Assembly: GCF_023703415.1 (NCBI RefSeq)
Contig: NZ_JAGMTU010000001.1
Span: 682,001-746,000, forward strand
Direction of reading: 5' to 3'
Length of the DNA stretch: 64,000 nucleotides
Source of the DNA: Microbacterium sp. USTB-Y
Lineage (GTDB): Bacteria; Actinomycetota; Actinomycetes; Actinomycetales; Microbacteriaceae
This document shows, piece by piece, positions 33,668 to 42,903 of this stretch; within the stretch, counting starts at the first letter, position 1, and each line of letters opens with the position of its first letter. The position numbers were made by a program, and so were the translations under genes. Below the pieces are notes generated by a model that did no database searches, had not been told where the DNA came from, and saw only the letters and a list, made by a program, of their open reading frames with translations.

Positions 33668-34582
33668 CTACCGCGGGTTCTCGCGACGCCAATCCACGTA
33701 GTGCGCCACGGCGCCGGCCACGTCGAACGCCGGAGCGAACCCCGTCTCCGCCCGCAGTCGCGCGATGTCGAGGTACGGCCCCTCGCCAGCCGGGTCCGCG
33801 TCCGGCGTCAGCGCGATCCCGGATCCGGGCAGCGCGGCGTCGAGCGCGTCGATGAGCTGAGCCGCGGTGAACGGCACCCCGCTCGACACGTTGTACGCGA
33901 GATGCGCGAGCACAGGCGCGGTCATGAGCAGGGCGATCGCGCGACCGGAGTCCGGCGCGTAGCCGAAGTCGCCGCCGCGGGCCGGCAGCGGGCGAGGGCG
34001 CTCCCCACGCAGCACGGCGCTCACGGTCCCCGGCACGGGGTTGAACGGAGACTCCGGATCCATCAACGGACCCCAGGTGCTGCCGATCCGCAGCAGCACC
34101 GGCTGCACGGCGGTGCCGGCGAGCGCCGACAGCGTCAGCGGCTCGACCGCCTTCTTGAAGGCGGCGATCGGGTGCGGTGGCACCGCGAGCGGCAGGGCGA
34201 GATCCTCGGTCCACGGCCGCTCGTCGCGCCCCTCGTAGGAACTGATGCTGCCCGCCACGGCGAATCGGTCGACCCCCCAGGTCCGCGCGGCCTCGAGTGC
34301 GGTGAACAGCCCCGCGGAGTCACGCCGGAAGTACGGGATCGGATCCGCTTCGGGGATGCTGCCGGCCAGGTGCACGATGCCGCCGATGTCGTGCCGGTCG
34401 CCGAGCGCGAGGAACGCTTCACGGTCGGCCACGTCCACGGTCTCGATGGCGACACGGTCGACGAGGAACGCGGGCACGTCCGTGCGCCGATGCGCCGTGA
34501 CCACCACCTCCTCGCCGCGGTCGACGAGCGCGGCCGCGGTGTGCGCGCCGATCATGCCGAGGCCTCCGGTGACGAGGATCAT
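33668..34582 (-). CDS. NAD-dependent epimerase/dehydratase-like (extended SDR), active-site Tyr missing
   Basis: A 304-aa protein starting MILVTGGLGMIGAHTAAAL, with the TGGxGxxG NAD-binding loop. It keeps VDVADREAF, GIVHLAG and VAGSISSYEG. In the position of the catalytic Y-x-x-x-K box the sequence is HPIAAFKKAVE, giving I-A-A-F-K: the Lys is present but Tyr is replaced by Ile, so oxidoreductase activity is doubtful. NAD(P)-binding regulatory or atypical-SDR roles are possible. It overlaps the RibD-like gene by 4 bp. Confidence 0.8.
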   Translation of the reverse strand: MILVTGGLGMIGAHTAAALVDRGEEVVVTAHRRTDVPAFLVDRVAIETVDVADREAFLALGDRHDIGGIVHLAGSIPEADPIPYFRRDSAGLFTALEAARTWGVDRFAVAGSISSYEGRDERPWTEDLALPLAVPPHPIAAFKKAVEPLTLSALAGTAVQPVLLRIGSTWGPLMDPESPFNPVPGTVSAVLRGERPRPLPARGGDFGYAPDSGRAIALLMTAPVLAHLAYNVSSGVPFTAAQLIDALDAALPGSGIALTPDADPAGEGPYLDIARLRAETGFAPAFDVAGAVAHYVDWRRENPR

Positions 34583-35205
34583 CGCGCGTCCTCCTGCGTC
34601 ATGGTGCGTCCGGCGTTCTCGACGAGGTAGTGCAGGTGCGTGACGTCGGGCGCGGACACCACATCGTGGATCCGCAGTGCGATGTGCCGCGGAAGTTCGT
34701 GGAAGAAGCGGCGTCCGGAACCCAGCAGCACAGGCACCTGGTGCAGGATGAGCTCGTCGACCAGCCCGGCTTTGAGCGCTTCGGTGACCAGGACGCCGCC
34801 CATGAGCCCCACATCCTTGCCGTCGGCCAGGCGCCTGGCTTCCTCGACCGCATCGGCGAGGCCCGTGCTGACGATCGTCTGACGCTCGTTCGCCGGCGGG
34901 AACGACTCGTGCGACAGCACCACGAGCGGAGCAGTGGGGTGCGGTGCTCCTCCGGCGAAGTCGTCGGAATCGGCGTAGGTGGTGTGCCCCGCCAGGCTCG
35001 CGCCGACACGCGACGCCAGCTCGTCGAACACTCGCACGCTCGGCGCCGACAGCCGGAAGCCGGCGAACACCCTGCTCGGCACGTCTCCGCTGCCGTACCA
35101 GTCGAACAGCACACCGCCGTCGCCGAGCCCGTGCCCCGGTCGCGGATCCCGCCCCGTGATGAACCCGTCGACCGAGACCGACAGACCGCAGATGACCTTG
35201 CTCAT
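34579..35205 (-). CDS. Dihydrofolate reductase family protein (RibD C-terminal-like)
   Basis: A 208-aa protein starting MSKVICGLSVSVDGFITGRDPRPGHGLGDGG. The N-terminus and KDVGLMGGVLVTEALKAGLVDELILHQVPVLLGSGRRFF are standard for stand-alone RibD-C/DHFR-like NADPH reductases common in actinobacteria. The substrate is unknown; it is not the folate-pathway DHFR. First gene of an operon with the epimerase-like protein. No clear promoter elements seen in the 124-bp gap upstream. Confidence 0.85.
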   Translation of the reverse strand: MSKVICGLSVSVDGFITGRDPRPGHGLGDGGVLFDWYGSGDVPSRVFAGFRLSAPSVRVFDELASRVGASLAGHTTYADSDDFAGGAPHPTAPLVVLSHESFPPANERQTIVSTGLADAVEEARRLADGKDVGLMGGVLVTEALKAGLVDELILHQVPVLLGSGRRFFHELPRHIALRIHDVVSAPDVTHLHYLVENAGRTMTQEDAR

Positions 35206-35329
35206 GACCGAACCTCCGCTCGTGGATGACTCCGACGGTACGGATGGTCGCGGCTCCGGGATTGAACAGAACGCGCATCAGGAGCACCCGAGCGATCCGA
35301 GGGAGTCGCCCGGGCGCCTCACCCCCGCG

Positions 35330-36403
35330 TCAGGACCACTGGCCGGAGAGCGGGATCTGGATCTGCTTGATCCACTGCTTCCGGCCGAAGTCGCGCGCCT
35401 TGATCGTCACGCGGTCGAATCCGACCTCGACCTGCAGACCCTGGTTGAAGTCGCCCGGGACGACGCTCTCGCCGCCGGCGCCGTTGTCGGTCCAGCCCGT
35501 CTGGATCGCGCCCGTGTTGATGACGTTGAAGCCGTCGAGGTTGCCGGTGCCAGGGACGACGCGCCGGGCGTACCAGTCCGACAGGTTCAGATCCCAGTGC
35601 GTGTGACCGGTGAACAGGAAGACGTCGGGGTGACGACCCAGCAGCCCCAGCAGCCGGTCGGTCTGCAGGTAGTCCGACATGTAGAGCTTGTTCCGCGAGC
35701 CGGACACCGTGTTCGGCAGCGGGTGGTGGCTGATCACCATGACCGGACGGTTGCGTCCGCGCCAGTACCACAGGCGGTCCTCGAGCCAGGCGAACTGGGC
35801 ATCACTCATCCAGACCTCGTCCCAGAGAGTGGCGTCGTGGTAGTGCATGTACTTCTCCGTGCCGATCATGAGCACCGGCACGTCTCCGAACAGCTGCTCG
35901 TTGTAGATCGTGTTGCGACCGGCGAAGGTGTAGAAGCTCTTGAACAGGGAGTCCTCGGTCGCGCCGTTCGGCCAGGTCGCCTGGGCGAGCGTGTTCGGGT
36001 CGGAGTACTTGGGCACGTAGAACTCGTGGTTGCCGATCGCCCAGGCCAGCGTCGACGGCTTCGGGTTGGCGTCGAGCACCTTGCTCACCTGCGCGTACTC
36101 GAAGTCGTAGCCGCGGGGCGTGATGTCGCCGGCGATCGCCATCCCGGCGCTGCCCGGGTTGATCTCCGCGATGTCCTGCAGGGCCCGGGCGAAGTCGTTC
36201 AGGTCGCCCTGGATGTCGCTGATGACGGTGAAGGAGGTGATGCGGCCGTTCGGGCCGCCGTTGCCCTTCCCGTTGCCGTTGTTGCCCTTGCCGTTGCCCG
36301 CGGGGACCACCGCGGCGGCCGGCACCGCGGTGAAGGCGGCGTTCGCGGCGAGGAGGGCGCCGGCCGTGGCCGTCGAGGTGATGAGCGAACGTCGAGAGAT
36401 CAT
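35330..36403 (-). CDS. Tat-exported calcineurin-like phosphoesterase
   Basis: A 357-aa protein. The Tat signal is MISRRSLITSTATAGALLAANAAFTAVPAAA, then an Asn/Gly/Lys-rich linker (GNGKGNNGNGKGNGG). Metallophosphoesterase motifs: TVISDIQGD (D-x-x-x-D in place of D-x-H), AGDITPRG, AIGNHEFY (GNHE), VISHHPLP and FTGHTHWD. The first metal motif has Gln for His, which may change the metal site. The exported location and a predicted PHO box 52 bp upstream suggest phosphate scavenging. AAAGGA precedes the ATG at 36403. Confidence 0.85.
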   Translation of the reverse strand: MISRRSLITSTATAGALLAANAAFTAVPAAAVVPAGNGKGNNGNGKGNGGPNGRITSFTVISDIQGDLNDFARALQDIAEINPGSAGMAIAGDITPRGYDFEYAQVSKVLDANPKPSTLAWAIGNHEFYVPKYSDPNTLAQATWPNGATEDSLFKSFYTFAGRNTIYNEQLFGDVPVLMIGTEKYMHYHDATLWDEVWMSDAQFAWLEDRLWYWRGRNRPVMVISHHPLPNTVSGSRNKLYMSDYLQTDRLLGLLGRHPDVFLFTGHTHWDLNLSDWYARRVVPGTGNLDGFNVINTGAIQTGWTDNGAGGESVVPGDFNQGLQVEVGFDRVTIKARDFGRKQWIKQIQIPLSGQWS

Positions 36404-36454
36404 GGGGGTCCTTTGCTGTCGCGGAAACGCCTGTCGGATCCCGAGGCCAGCAAA

Positions 36455-36476
36455 GCCGGCCGAACGAGAGGTGAAC
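36455..36476 (-). promoter_or_regulatory. Predicted PHO box (PhoP site)
   Basis: On the minus strand two adjacent 11-nt direct repeats, GTTCACCTCTC and GTTCGGCCGGC, match the actinobacterial PHO-box plan of tandem GTTCACC-type units. TTTGCTGGCCTCGGGATC follows immediately, closely resembling the sequence after the PHO box at 58595-58616. Confidence 0.6.
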
Positions 36477-36587
36477 AGGAGACGACGTCGCCGCTTCGGA
36501 CCGCCTCCCGGGCGGAATCCCCGCGCCGAGTGTGCGCACTGGGCCGGATCCGCGGGCTCGGACGACGATCGCCACCTGTGGATAACT

Positions 36588-36623
36588 TCGAAGCTATCTT
36601 CGACGAATCGATAGAATCGTGGG
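36588..36623 (+). promoter_or_regulatory. SOS-like (LexA) box and leaderless promoter of DUF222/HNH
   Basis: TCGAAGCTATCTTCGA (36588-36603) is a perfect palindrome one base per half-site away from the actinobacterial LexA consensus TCGAAC-N4-GTTCGA. TAGAAT (36612-36617) is a -10 box that ends 6 nt before the ATG. Confidence 0.6.
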
Positions 36624-37967
36624 ATGAGCAGCACACTCGATCCCCTGCGGGAGGCGACCCGACGCCTCCAGCAGGCGTGGGGTGCCGCTCCGACCTCCGC
36701 CGACCTCTCGCGCCCCCAGCTGCTCGCCGTCACCGAGGCGCTGGGCCTCGTGAAGCGCATCTCCGAGGGGCTGCAGTCCGACGTCGGCAGCCGGATCTCC
36801 TACGAGTCCCGCCCCGAGCTCGGCCCGCAGTCGCTCGCCAAGCAGCAGGGCTTCCGCACCGCGTCACAGTTGATCGCCACCACGACCGGGGCCTCCACGG
36901 GCGAAGCGGCGCGGCTCGTCAAAGTCGGCGAGGCGATCGCGCCGCGGACGAACCTCCTCGGCGAACCCCGCCCCTCGCGGTTCCCGCTGGTGCAGGCCGC
37001 GATGCGCGAAGGGCGGCTGAGCGCGGCGGCCGCGAGCGCGATCATCGTGTTCCTGGAGAGGACCCGGCTCACCGTCGACGAGACCCGCACCGCCGAGGCC
37101 GAACGGGTGCTCACGGAGCGCGCACCCGGGCTTTCGCACGACGACGTCCGACGGATGATCACGCGACTCGAGGCGCACCTCGACCCGGATGGGGTCGCGC
37201 CGCGCGAGGACGAACTGCGGGCCAGGGCGTCGCTGTCGATGTTCGAGCGCGAGGGGATGCTCCACATCAGCGCGACGCTGGACCCCGCGCGCGGCGCCCC
37301 GGTCAAGGCCGCCATCCAGGGCTTCGTGTCGGCGGAGTTCGCCGCGAAGCGCGACGGACGCGATCGCTCCGCCCCCGAGGCCGACCGACGCAGCGTCGCC
37401 GCGATCCAGGCCGACGCCCTCGTGCACCTCGCCGAGCACGCCCTGACCTGCGAAAGCACCGCTTCCCTCCACGGCGCCACGGTCGTCGTGCGGATCGGAC
37501 TCGACGATCTCATGAACGGCACCGGCCACGGTCTCATCGACGGCATCGACCAGCCCGTGAGCGCCACGACCGTGCGGCGCATGGCTGCGGGCGGCGGCGT
37601 CATCCCCTGGGTCTGCGGCTCGAAGGGCGAGGTGCTCGACTGGGGCCGCAAGCAGCGGTTCTTCACGGCGGCCCAGCGCACCGCCCTCGCCGAGCGGGAC
37701 GGCGGATGCGCGTTCTGCGGGCTGCCGCCCGGAATGACGAAAGCACATCACATCGAGTGGTGGGCTCGCGACCACGGCGGCACCGACCTTGAGAACGGGG
37801 TGCTGCTCTGCGAGACGTGCCATCACCTGATCCACGACAACGGCTGGGACATCCGCATCGAAGGCGCCGGCGTGAGAGCGAAGGTGTGGTTCCTTCCGCC
37901 CCCGTCGACGGACCCGCTGCGCACGCCCCGGCTCGGCGGGAGAGCCCGCTCCGAGATCCTCGCCTGA
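36624..37967 (+). CDS. DUF222 / HNH endonuclease domain protein
   Basis: A 447-aa protein of the multi-copy actinobacterial DUF222 (13E12-like) family. The helical DUF222 region covers about residues 20-330. The HNH motif lies at the C-terminus: ALAERDGGCAFCGLPPGMTKAHHIEWWARDHGGTDLENGVLLCETCHHLIHDNGW, with zinc CxxC pairs and the H-H catalytic start. Its biological role is unsettled, and such genes are often numerous in a genome. The SOS-like box upstream suggests DNA-damage induction. A hairpin follows the gene. Confidence 0.9.
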   Translation: MSSTLDPLREATRRLQQAWGAAPTSADLSRPQLLAVTEALGLVKRISEGLQSDVGSRISYESRPELGPQSLAKQQGFRTASQLIATTTGASTGEAARLVKVGEAIAPRTNLLGEPRPSRFPLVQAAMREGRLSAAAASAIIVFLERTRLTVDETRTAEAERVLTERAPGLSHDDVRRMITRLEAHLDPDGVAPREDELRARASLSMFEREGMLHISATLDPARGAPVKAAIQGFVSAEFAAKRDGRDRSAPEADRRSVAAIQADALVHLAEHALTCESTASLHGATVVVRIGLDDLMNGTGHGLIDGIDQPVSATTVRRMAAGGGVIPWVCGSKGEVLDWGRKQRFFTAAQRTALAERDGGCAFCGLPPGMTKAHHIEWWARDHGGTDLENGVLLCETCHHLIHDNGWDIRIEGAGVRAKVWFLPPPSTDPLRTPRLGGRARSEILA

Positions 37968-38091
37968 CCCGCGGGCACGGCGTGAGTCCCGCATCGTGCG
38001 GGGGCCGCCGGCGGGCATGATGCCATCGTGCCGGGAGCGGGGCCGGATCAAGCCGTCGGAAGGCGGGCGTGTGGTCGAGGCCCGGCGCGAG

Positions 38092-38125
38092 GATGCCGGG
38101 CGCCCCGTGGGGAGCACCCGGCATC
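38092..38125. terminator. Terminator between DUF222 and the substrate-binding protein
   Basis: GATGCCGGG (38092-38100) pairs with CCCGGCATC (38117-38125); the 16-nt middle contains CCCC-GT-GGGG. It serves two converging genes. Confidence 0.78.
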
Positions 38126-38156
38126 TTCGACCGCCGAGAGGCGGGAGCGGATCCGC

Positions 38157-39257
38157 TCAGCCGTCGGATCCGGCCGCCTTGGTCGTCACCTTCGTGCCGG
38201 CGTCCGCGTTGGCCTTCTGCGCGTAGTCGTTCGTGAACGTCTTGCTCAGGTCGACCTTGGACGTGTCCAGGCCCAGCTGCTTCTCCATGTCCAGCACCGT
38301 CTTGGGACCGCCGGCGGGCATGATCCCGTCGGGCAGGAACTGGCCCTTGTCGGTCGTGAGACCGGCGATGTACTGGTCCTTGGTGATGGTGGAGTTGTTC
38401 ACGTACTCGGCGGGCAGCTTGTTCGCGATGTCGCCTGCGGAGTGCTCGTCGATCCAGTGCATCGTGGCGACCAGGGCGTTCACGACGCGCTGCGTGGCGT
38501 CCTTGTGCTTGTTCACCCAGTCGCTGCGGCCGAGCAGGCCCGCGGCTGGCCATGCGCCGCCGAGCGCCTTCTGCGCGCCCTCGGTGGTGGCCAGGTCGAC
38601 GACGGTGTCGGCGACCTTCTGCGTGGTGAGCGCGGTCACGGTCGGCTGCGTGGTCATCGCGCAGTCCGCGGAGCCCTGCGTGAGGGCCGCGATCGCCGTC
38701 GCACCGGCGTGCACGGCGACCGTCTGGTAGTCGCTCGTGGACAGCCCGCCCTTGTGCGCGATGAACTGGGTGAGCTTGTCGGTGCCGGATCCGAGATCCG
38801 TGACGCCCATGTTCTTGCCCTTGATGTCGGAGGGGCTCTTCACGCCGCTCTTGGCGGTGCACATGAGGCGCTCGCCCGGCGCACCGCTCAGCTGTACGAC
38901 GTCGATGACCTCCTTGCCCTTGGGCTGCAGCTCGATGGTGTGGTTGTACCACGCTCCCGCGAAGTCGACCTGGCCCGAGATCATCGCGTCCTCCGCGCCG
39001 ACGCCGCCGTTCTGCTCGGTGGAGAGCTCGACGTTCACCCCGAACTTCTTGTAGAAGCCGAGCTGGTCGGCCAGCTTGTAGGGCAGATAGATCTGCTTGT
39101 CGATGCCGCCGACCATGATCTTCACGGTCTCGGGCGAGGAGCCATTCGCTCCGGCGGTGCTGGATCCGGAAGATCCGGACGCTCCGCCGCTGCAGGCTGC
39201 GAGGCCGAGCGCCAGTGCTCCGGCCGCCGCGACGGCGACGATGCCGCGCTTGTTCAT
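38157..39257 (-). CDS. ABC transporter substrate-binding lipoprotein, NitT/TauT (SsuA-like) type
   Basis: A 366-aa lipoprotein with lipobox GLAAC (C22) after MNKRGIVAVAAAGALALGLA. The NMT1/SsuA-like domain has IYLPYKLADQLGFYKKFGVNVELST, DAMISGQVDFAGAWYN and HAGATAIAALTQGSADCAMT. Ligand candidates for the family are sulfonates, nitrate, taurine and thiamine precursors; not resolved here. It is the third gene of a minus-strand ATPase-permease-binding protein operon, 69 bp after the permease. Confidence 0.88.
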   Translation of the reverse strand: MNKRGIVAVAAAGALALGLAACSGGASGSSGSSTAGANGSSPETVKIMVGGIDKQIYLPYKLADQLGFYKKFGVNVELSTEQNGGVGAEDAMISGQVDFAGAWYNHTIELQPKGKEVIDVVQLSGAPGERLMCTAKSGVKSPSDIKGKNMGVTDLGSGTDKLTQFIAHKGGLSTSDYQTVAVHAGATAIAALTQGSADCAMTTQPTVTALTTQKVADTVVDLATTEGAQKALGGAWPAAGLLGRSDWVNKHKDATQRVVNALVATMHWIDEHSAGDIANKLPAEYVNNSTITKDQYIAGLTTDKGQFLPDGIMPAGGPKTVLDMEKQLGLDTSKVDLSKTFTNDYAQKANADAGTKVTTKAAGSDG

Positions 39258-39326
39258 GTGGGTTTTCCTTTCGTTGCGCCGATCGGGCCGGCGTTCCTGG
39301 TGGGGAGGGATTGCGAGGGAGGGAGT

Positions 39327-40241
39327 TCAGATCGAGGACGCCTCGGAGCGCGCCGGGGGGCGCCAGCGCAGCACCCGCTTCTCGAGCAGCGAGATCAGGT
39401 ACTCGGCGACGAGCGTGAACGCCGCGATGATGACCATGCAGGCGAACACGGTGTTCGGGTCGAAGGACCCCTGCGCCTGGCTGATGATGAGACCGATGCC
39501 GCGCTGAGCGCCGAGCACCTCGGCGACGAGAGCGCCGATGATGGCGAAGCCGAAGGCCGTGTGCAGGCTCGCGATGATCCAGGTCATCGCCGACGGGATG
39601 GTGACGTGCCGCGCGACCTGCAGCGGCGAGGCGCCCAGCACCCGCACGTTCGACACGAGGTTCGGATCCACCTCCCGCACGCCCTGGAAGGCGTTGAAGA
39701 AGACGGCGAAGAACACCAGCACCGCGGCGAGGAGCACCTTCGCCGGCATCCCGAGACCGAACGCGACGATGAAGATCGAGCCGAGCACGATGCGGGGGAT
39801 CGCGTTGACGATCTTGATGTACGGGCCGCACACCTCCGCCAGATACCGGTTGCTGCCGAGCAGGATCCCGACGACCATCCCGGCGAGCGTGCCGACCGCG
39901 AAGCCGAGCAGCGCCTCCTGCACCGTCACCCAGAGGTTCTCCCAGATGGATCCGAACGCGGTGCCCTGCGTGAACAGGTGCACGAGGCTCTCCCAGACGA
40001 GGGTGGGCTGGCCGAAGAAGAACTTGTCCACCCAGCCCATCGCGGTGAACAGCTGCCACCCGCCGATGACGACCACGGCGAGCCCGATCCGGCCGACCCA
40101 CACCCAGGCGGTGTGACGGCGGCGGGCGCGCCGGCCCGCGGCCTGCAGCTCGGCCTCGCTCTGCTCCGAGGCGTTCACCGGCGTCGCGTACGGGCGTCCG
40201 GTGGCATCCGCGGACGGCACCCGGACGGTCGCGGCGGTCAT
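39327..40241 (-). CDS. ABC transporter permease, NitT/TauT type
   Basis: A 304-aa inner-membrane protein with six helices. The EAA loop, VREVDPNLVSNVRVLGASPLQVARHVTIPSA, is the BPD_transp_1 ATPase contact; GILLGSNRYLAEVCGPYIKIVNAIPRIVLGSIFIVAFGLG is typical of SsuC/TauC. A 40-residue cytoplasmic head precedes the first helix. The ATG at 40241 overlaps the ATPase gene by 4 bp. Confidence 0.9.
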   Translation of the reverse strand: MTAATVRVPSADATGRPYATPVNASEQSEAELQAAGRRARRRHTAWVWVGRIGLAVVVIGGWQLFTAMGWVDKFFFGQPTLVWESLVHLFTQGTAFGSIWENLWVTVQEALLGFAVGTLAGMVVGILLGSNRYLAEVCGPYIKIVNAIPRIVLGSIFIVAFGLGMPAKVLLAAVLVFFAVFFNAFQGVREVDPNLVSNVRVLGASPLQVARHVTIPSAMTWIIASLHTAFGFAIIGALVAEVLGAQRGIGLIISQAQGSFDPNTVFACMVIIAAFTLVAEYLISLLEKRVLRWRPPARSEASSI

Positions 40242-41095
40242 GCCGCCACCGCCGCGGTCTGCGCGTAGGCGCGGTCGACCTCTTCGCGCAGCGACTCCCA
40301 GATCTGCCCCTGCAGCTCGAGGAAGCGCCCCTCGTGCCGGATCTGCTGCACGTCGCCGCGCGGGCGGGGCAGATCGATCTCGAACACGTCCTTCACGGTG
40401 CCGGGGCTCGACGTCATGATGACGACCCGGTCGGCGAGCGCGACGGCCTCGTCGAGGTCGTGCGTGATGAACAGCACCGAGGGCCGCAGCTCTTCCCAGA
40501 GCTGCAGCAGCTCGGTCTGCATGATCGCCTTGGTCTGCACGTCGAGCGCGCCGAACGGCTCGTCCATGAGCAGGATCCGGGGCCGGTTGATGAGGGCGGC
40601 GGCCATGGCGACGCGCTTGCGCATGCCGCCGGAGAGCTGGTGCGGGTAGCGATCCTCGAAGCCGGAGAGGCCGACGCGCCGCAGCCAGTCGAGGGCGAGC
40701 GCCGCCGCCTCCTTCTTCGGCGTGCCGGTGAGCACCGGCCCGACCATGACGTTGTTCAGCACGGTCTTCCAGGGGAAGAGCGAGTCGGCCTGGAACATGT
40801 AGCTGACGCCCTGGGTGATGCCGTCGACGATGCGGCCGCCGACGCTCACGGATCCGGCCGAGGGCTTCTCGAGGCCAGAGACCTGGGCGAGCGTGGTCGA
40901 CTTCCCGCAGCCGGTCGGTCCGACGATCGCGCAGAACTGTCCGGGCTCGACGCTCAGCGTCACGTCGCGGATCGCGGTGAACGTCTGCCCCTTCGGAGTG
41001 AGGAAGCGCTTGGTGAGGCCGACGATCTCGATGCCCGCGGCGGGTCCGCCGGCATCGGGGGCGCGGCCGGCACCCGGGGAACGTGTATCGCTCAT
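40238..41095 (-). CDS. ABC transporter ATP-binding protein, NitT/TauT type
   Basis: A 285-aa ATPase powering the adjacent permease. Walker A GPTGCGKSTTL, Q-loop YMFQADSLFPW, signature LSGGMRKRVAMAAALI, Walker B RILLMDEPFGALD and H-loop LFITHDLDEAVALAD are all intact. First gene of the operon. The two-component system transcribed divergently, 188 bp away, is a candidate regulator. Confidence 0.93.
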   Translation of the reverse strand: MSDTRSPGAGRAPDAGGPAAGIEIVGLTKRFLTPKGQTFTAIRDVTLSVEPGQFCAIVGPTGCGKSTTLAQVSGLEKPSAGSVSVGGRIVDGITQGVSYMFQADSLFPWKTVLNNVMVGPVLTGTPKKEAAALALDWLRRVGLSGFEDRYPHQLSGGMRKRVAMAAALINRPRILLMDEPFGALDVQTKAIMQTELLQLWEELRPSVLFITHDLDEAVALADRVVIMTSSPGTVKDVFEIDLPRPRGDVQQIRHEGRFLELQGQIWESLREEVDRAYAQTAAVAA

Positions 41096-41283
41096 GGCAG
41101 GAAGACCTCTCTGTCCGTGTCTGCTCGCCGCGGCGACGGCGCCGGGCGATGGATCGATGCTCGCCGCCCGGCCCCGGCACTGTCGCGCTTGCGCGCATTG
41201 CCCGAGGTTTCGGGCGTTGCCGCACCTTTTGGGCGTTCTGCGCAGGCCCGGGACATGACCGGCGATGAGAGAATCCGGAGGTG

Positions 41284-42903
41284 ATGCGACGACGGATCCG
41301 CCGACTGTCGAGCCTGATCCTGCTGGCTCAGGTCGCGATCCTCAGCGCCTCGCTGCTGATCGGCTTCGTCCTCTTCGCCATCACCGCCCGCGCGAATCTC
41401 ACCAGCGACTACCAGGAGCGCGCGGCCGACATCGCGCAGACCTTCGCGGAGATGCCCACCGTGCAGAGCTGCCTCGCGGGCGACGCCGCATCCTGCGACG
41501 GCGATGTGCAGCGGCTCGCCACGGCGACCGAACGACGCACCGGCGCCGCGTACGTCGTGGTCATCGACATGGACCGGGTGCGGCACTCGCACCCGAACCC
41601 CGCCCTCGTCGGCCGGAAGGTCTCGGAGGACGTCATCGCCCGCGACGGTCAGGTGCATCTGCGCACCGACTCGGGGTCGACCGGCACGACCGCGAACGCC
41701 CGCGTCCCCGTCTTCGCCGGCTCGGGCCGCACCGTCATCGGAGAGGTGTCGGTGGGGATCAGGGAGTCGAGCGTGGCCGCCGAGCTCCTCGGCCAGCTGC
41801 CGATCTACGCGACCTGGATCGTGCTGGCCTTCGCGATCGGCACCGCCGTGTCCTTCGGACTGGCGGCGCTGCTGAAGCGGCGCACGTTCGGGCTCGAGCT
41901 CGACGAGATCGCCCGGCTGCTGCAGGAGCGCGAGGCGACTCTGCACGGGATCCGCGAGGGCGTGATCGCGATCGACCCGGCGGGGCGCATCACCGTGGTC
42001 AACGACGAGGCGCAGCGCCTGCTGCGCCTCCCCGAGGGGGCGCGCGGCCGGCGCCTCGACGACGTGCTCGCAGCGAGCCCGATCCGCGACGCGCTCACCG
42101 GCACGACCGAGGCGAAGGACGCGATCGCGGTCACCGACTCCGGCGTGCTCGTGCTCAACCGGATGCCGGTGATGCTCGCCGGGAGACCGCACGGCGCCGT
42201 GCTCACCCTGCAGGACCGCACCGAGGTGACCGGGCTCAGCCGGGAGCTCGACGGCGAGCGCAGTTTCGCCGAGTCGATCCGGGCGCAGCAGCACGAGTTC
42301 TCGAACCGCATGCACGCGGTCGCGGGCCTGCTCGAACTCGGCCGCCCGGAGGAGGCGCTGCAGTACCTGAACGAGATCAGGGGCACCGCGGCGGATCTGG
42401 ATCGCACGCTGCGCACGCACGTCGGCGCTCCGATGATCGTCGGCCTGCTGCTGGGCAAGGCCGCCGAGGCGAACGAGCGCGGCATCGAGCTGGCGATCTC
42501 GCCCGAGACCGAGCTCGGCCCCGCGCCCGAACTGCTGCAGGCGCTCGTCACGATCCTCGGCAACCTCATCGACAACGCGTTCGACGCCCTCGCCGACTCC
42601 CCCGCCCCGCGCCGCGTGACCGTCGCGATCGTCGAGACGCCCGAGACGCTGACCGTGCGGGTCGCCGACAACGGTCCCGGGGTGCCGGACGGATCCGTGC
42701 CGCGGATCTTCGAGAGCGGATACACGACCAAGCGCGGGTCTCTTGCCCGGCACGGCGGGCTGGGGCTGTCGCTCGTGCACACGACCGCTTCACGCCTGGG
42801 CGGCACGGTGTCGGTGGCGCGCGACGGCGGCGCCGCGTTCACCGTGACGCTCCCCCGTCCCTCGCACGCCGACCTCGCCCCAGCATCGGGAGGACTGCGA
42901 TGA
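41284..42903 (+). CDS. Sensor histidine kinase, DcuS/CitA family
   Basis: A 539-aa kinase: a helix near 12-32, an extracytoplasmic PDC-type sensor (to about 170, with MDRVRHSHPNPALVGRKV), a second helix near 176-196, a PAS domain (IREGVIAIDPAGRITVVNDEAQRLL), then QQHEFSNRMHAVAGLLELG with the phosphorylated His of the SpoOB/CitA type. The HATPase has N-box LIDNAFDAL and G-boxes DNGPGV and GGLGLSLVH. The family senses citrate, C4-dicarboxylates or related acids. ATG 41284 is preferred over GTG 41281, since CCGGAGG abuts it. It overlaps the regulator by 4 bp. Confidence 0.9.
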   Translation: MRRRIRRLSSLILLAQVAILSASLLIGFVLFAITARANLTSDYQERAADIAQTFAEMPTVQSCLAGDAASCDGDVQRLATATERRTGAAYVVVIDMDRVRHSHPNPALVGRKVSEDVIARDGQVHLRTDSGSTGTTANARVPVFAGSGRTVIGEVSVGIRESSVAAELLGQLPIYATWIVLAFAIGTAVSFGLAALLKRRTFGLELDEIARLLQEREATLHGIREGVIAIDPAGRITVVNDEAQRLLRLPEGARGRRLDDVLAASPIRDALTGTTEAKDAIAVTDSGVLVLNRMPVMLAGRPHGAVLTLQDRTEVTGLSRELDGERSFAESIRAQQHEFSNRMHAVAGLLELGRPEEALQYLNEIRGTAADLDRTLRTHVGAPMIVGLLLGKAAEANERGIELAISPETELGPAPELLQALVTILGNLIDNAFDALADSPAPRRVTVAIVETPETLTVRVADNGPGVPDGSVPRIFESGYTTKRGSLARHGGLGLSLVHTTASRLGGTVSVARDGGAAFTVTLPRPSHADLAPASGGLR

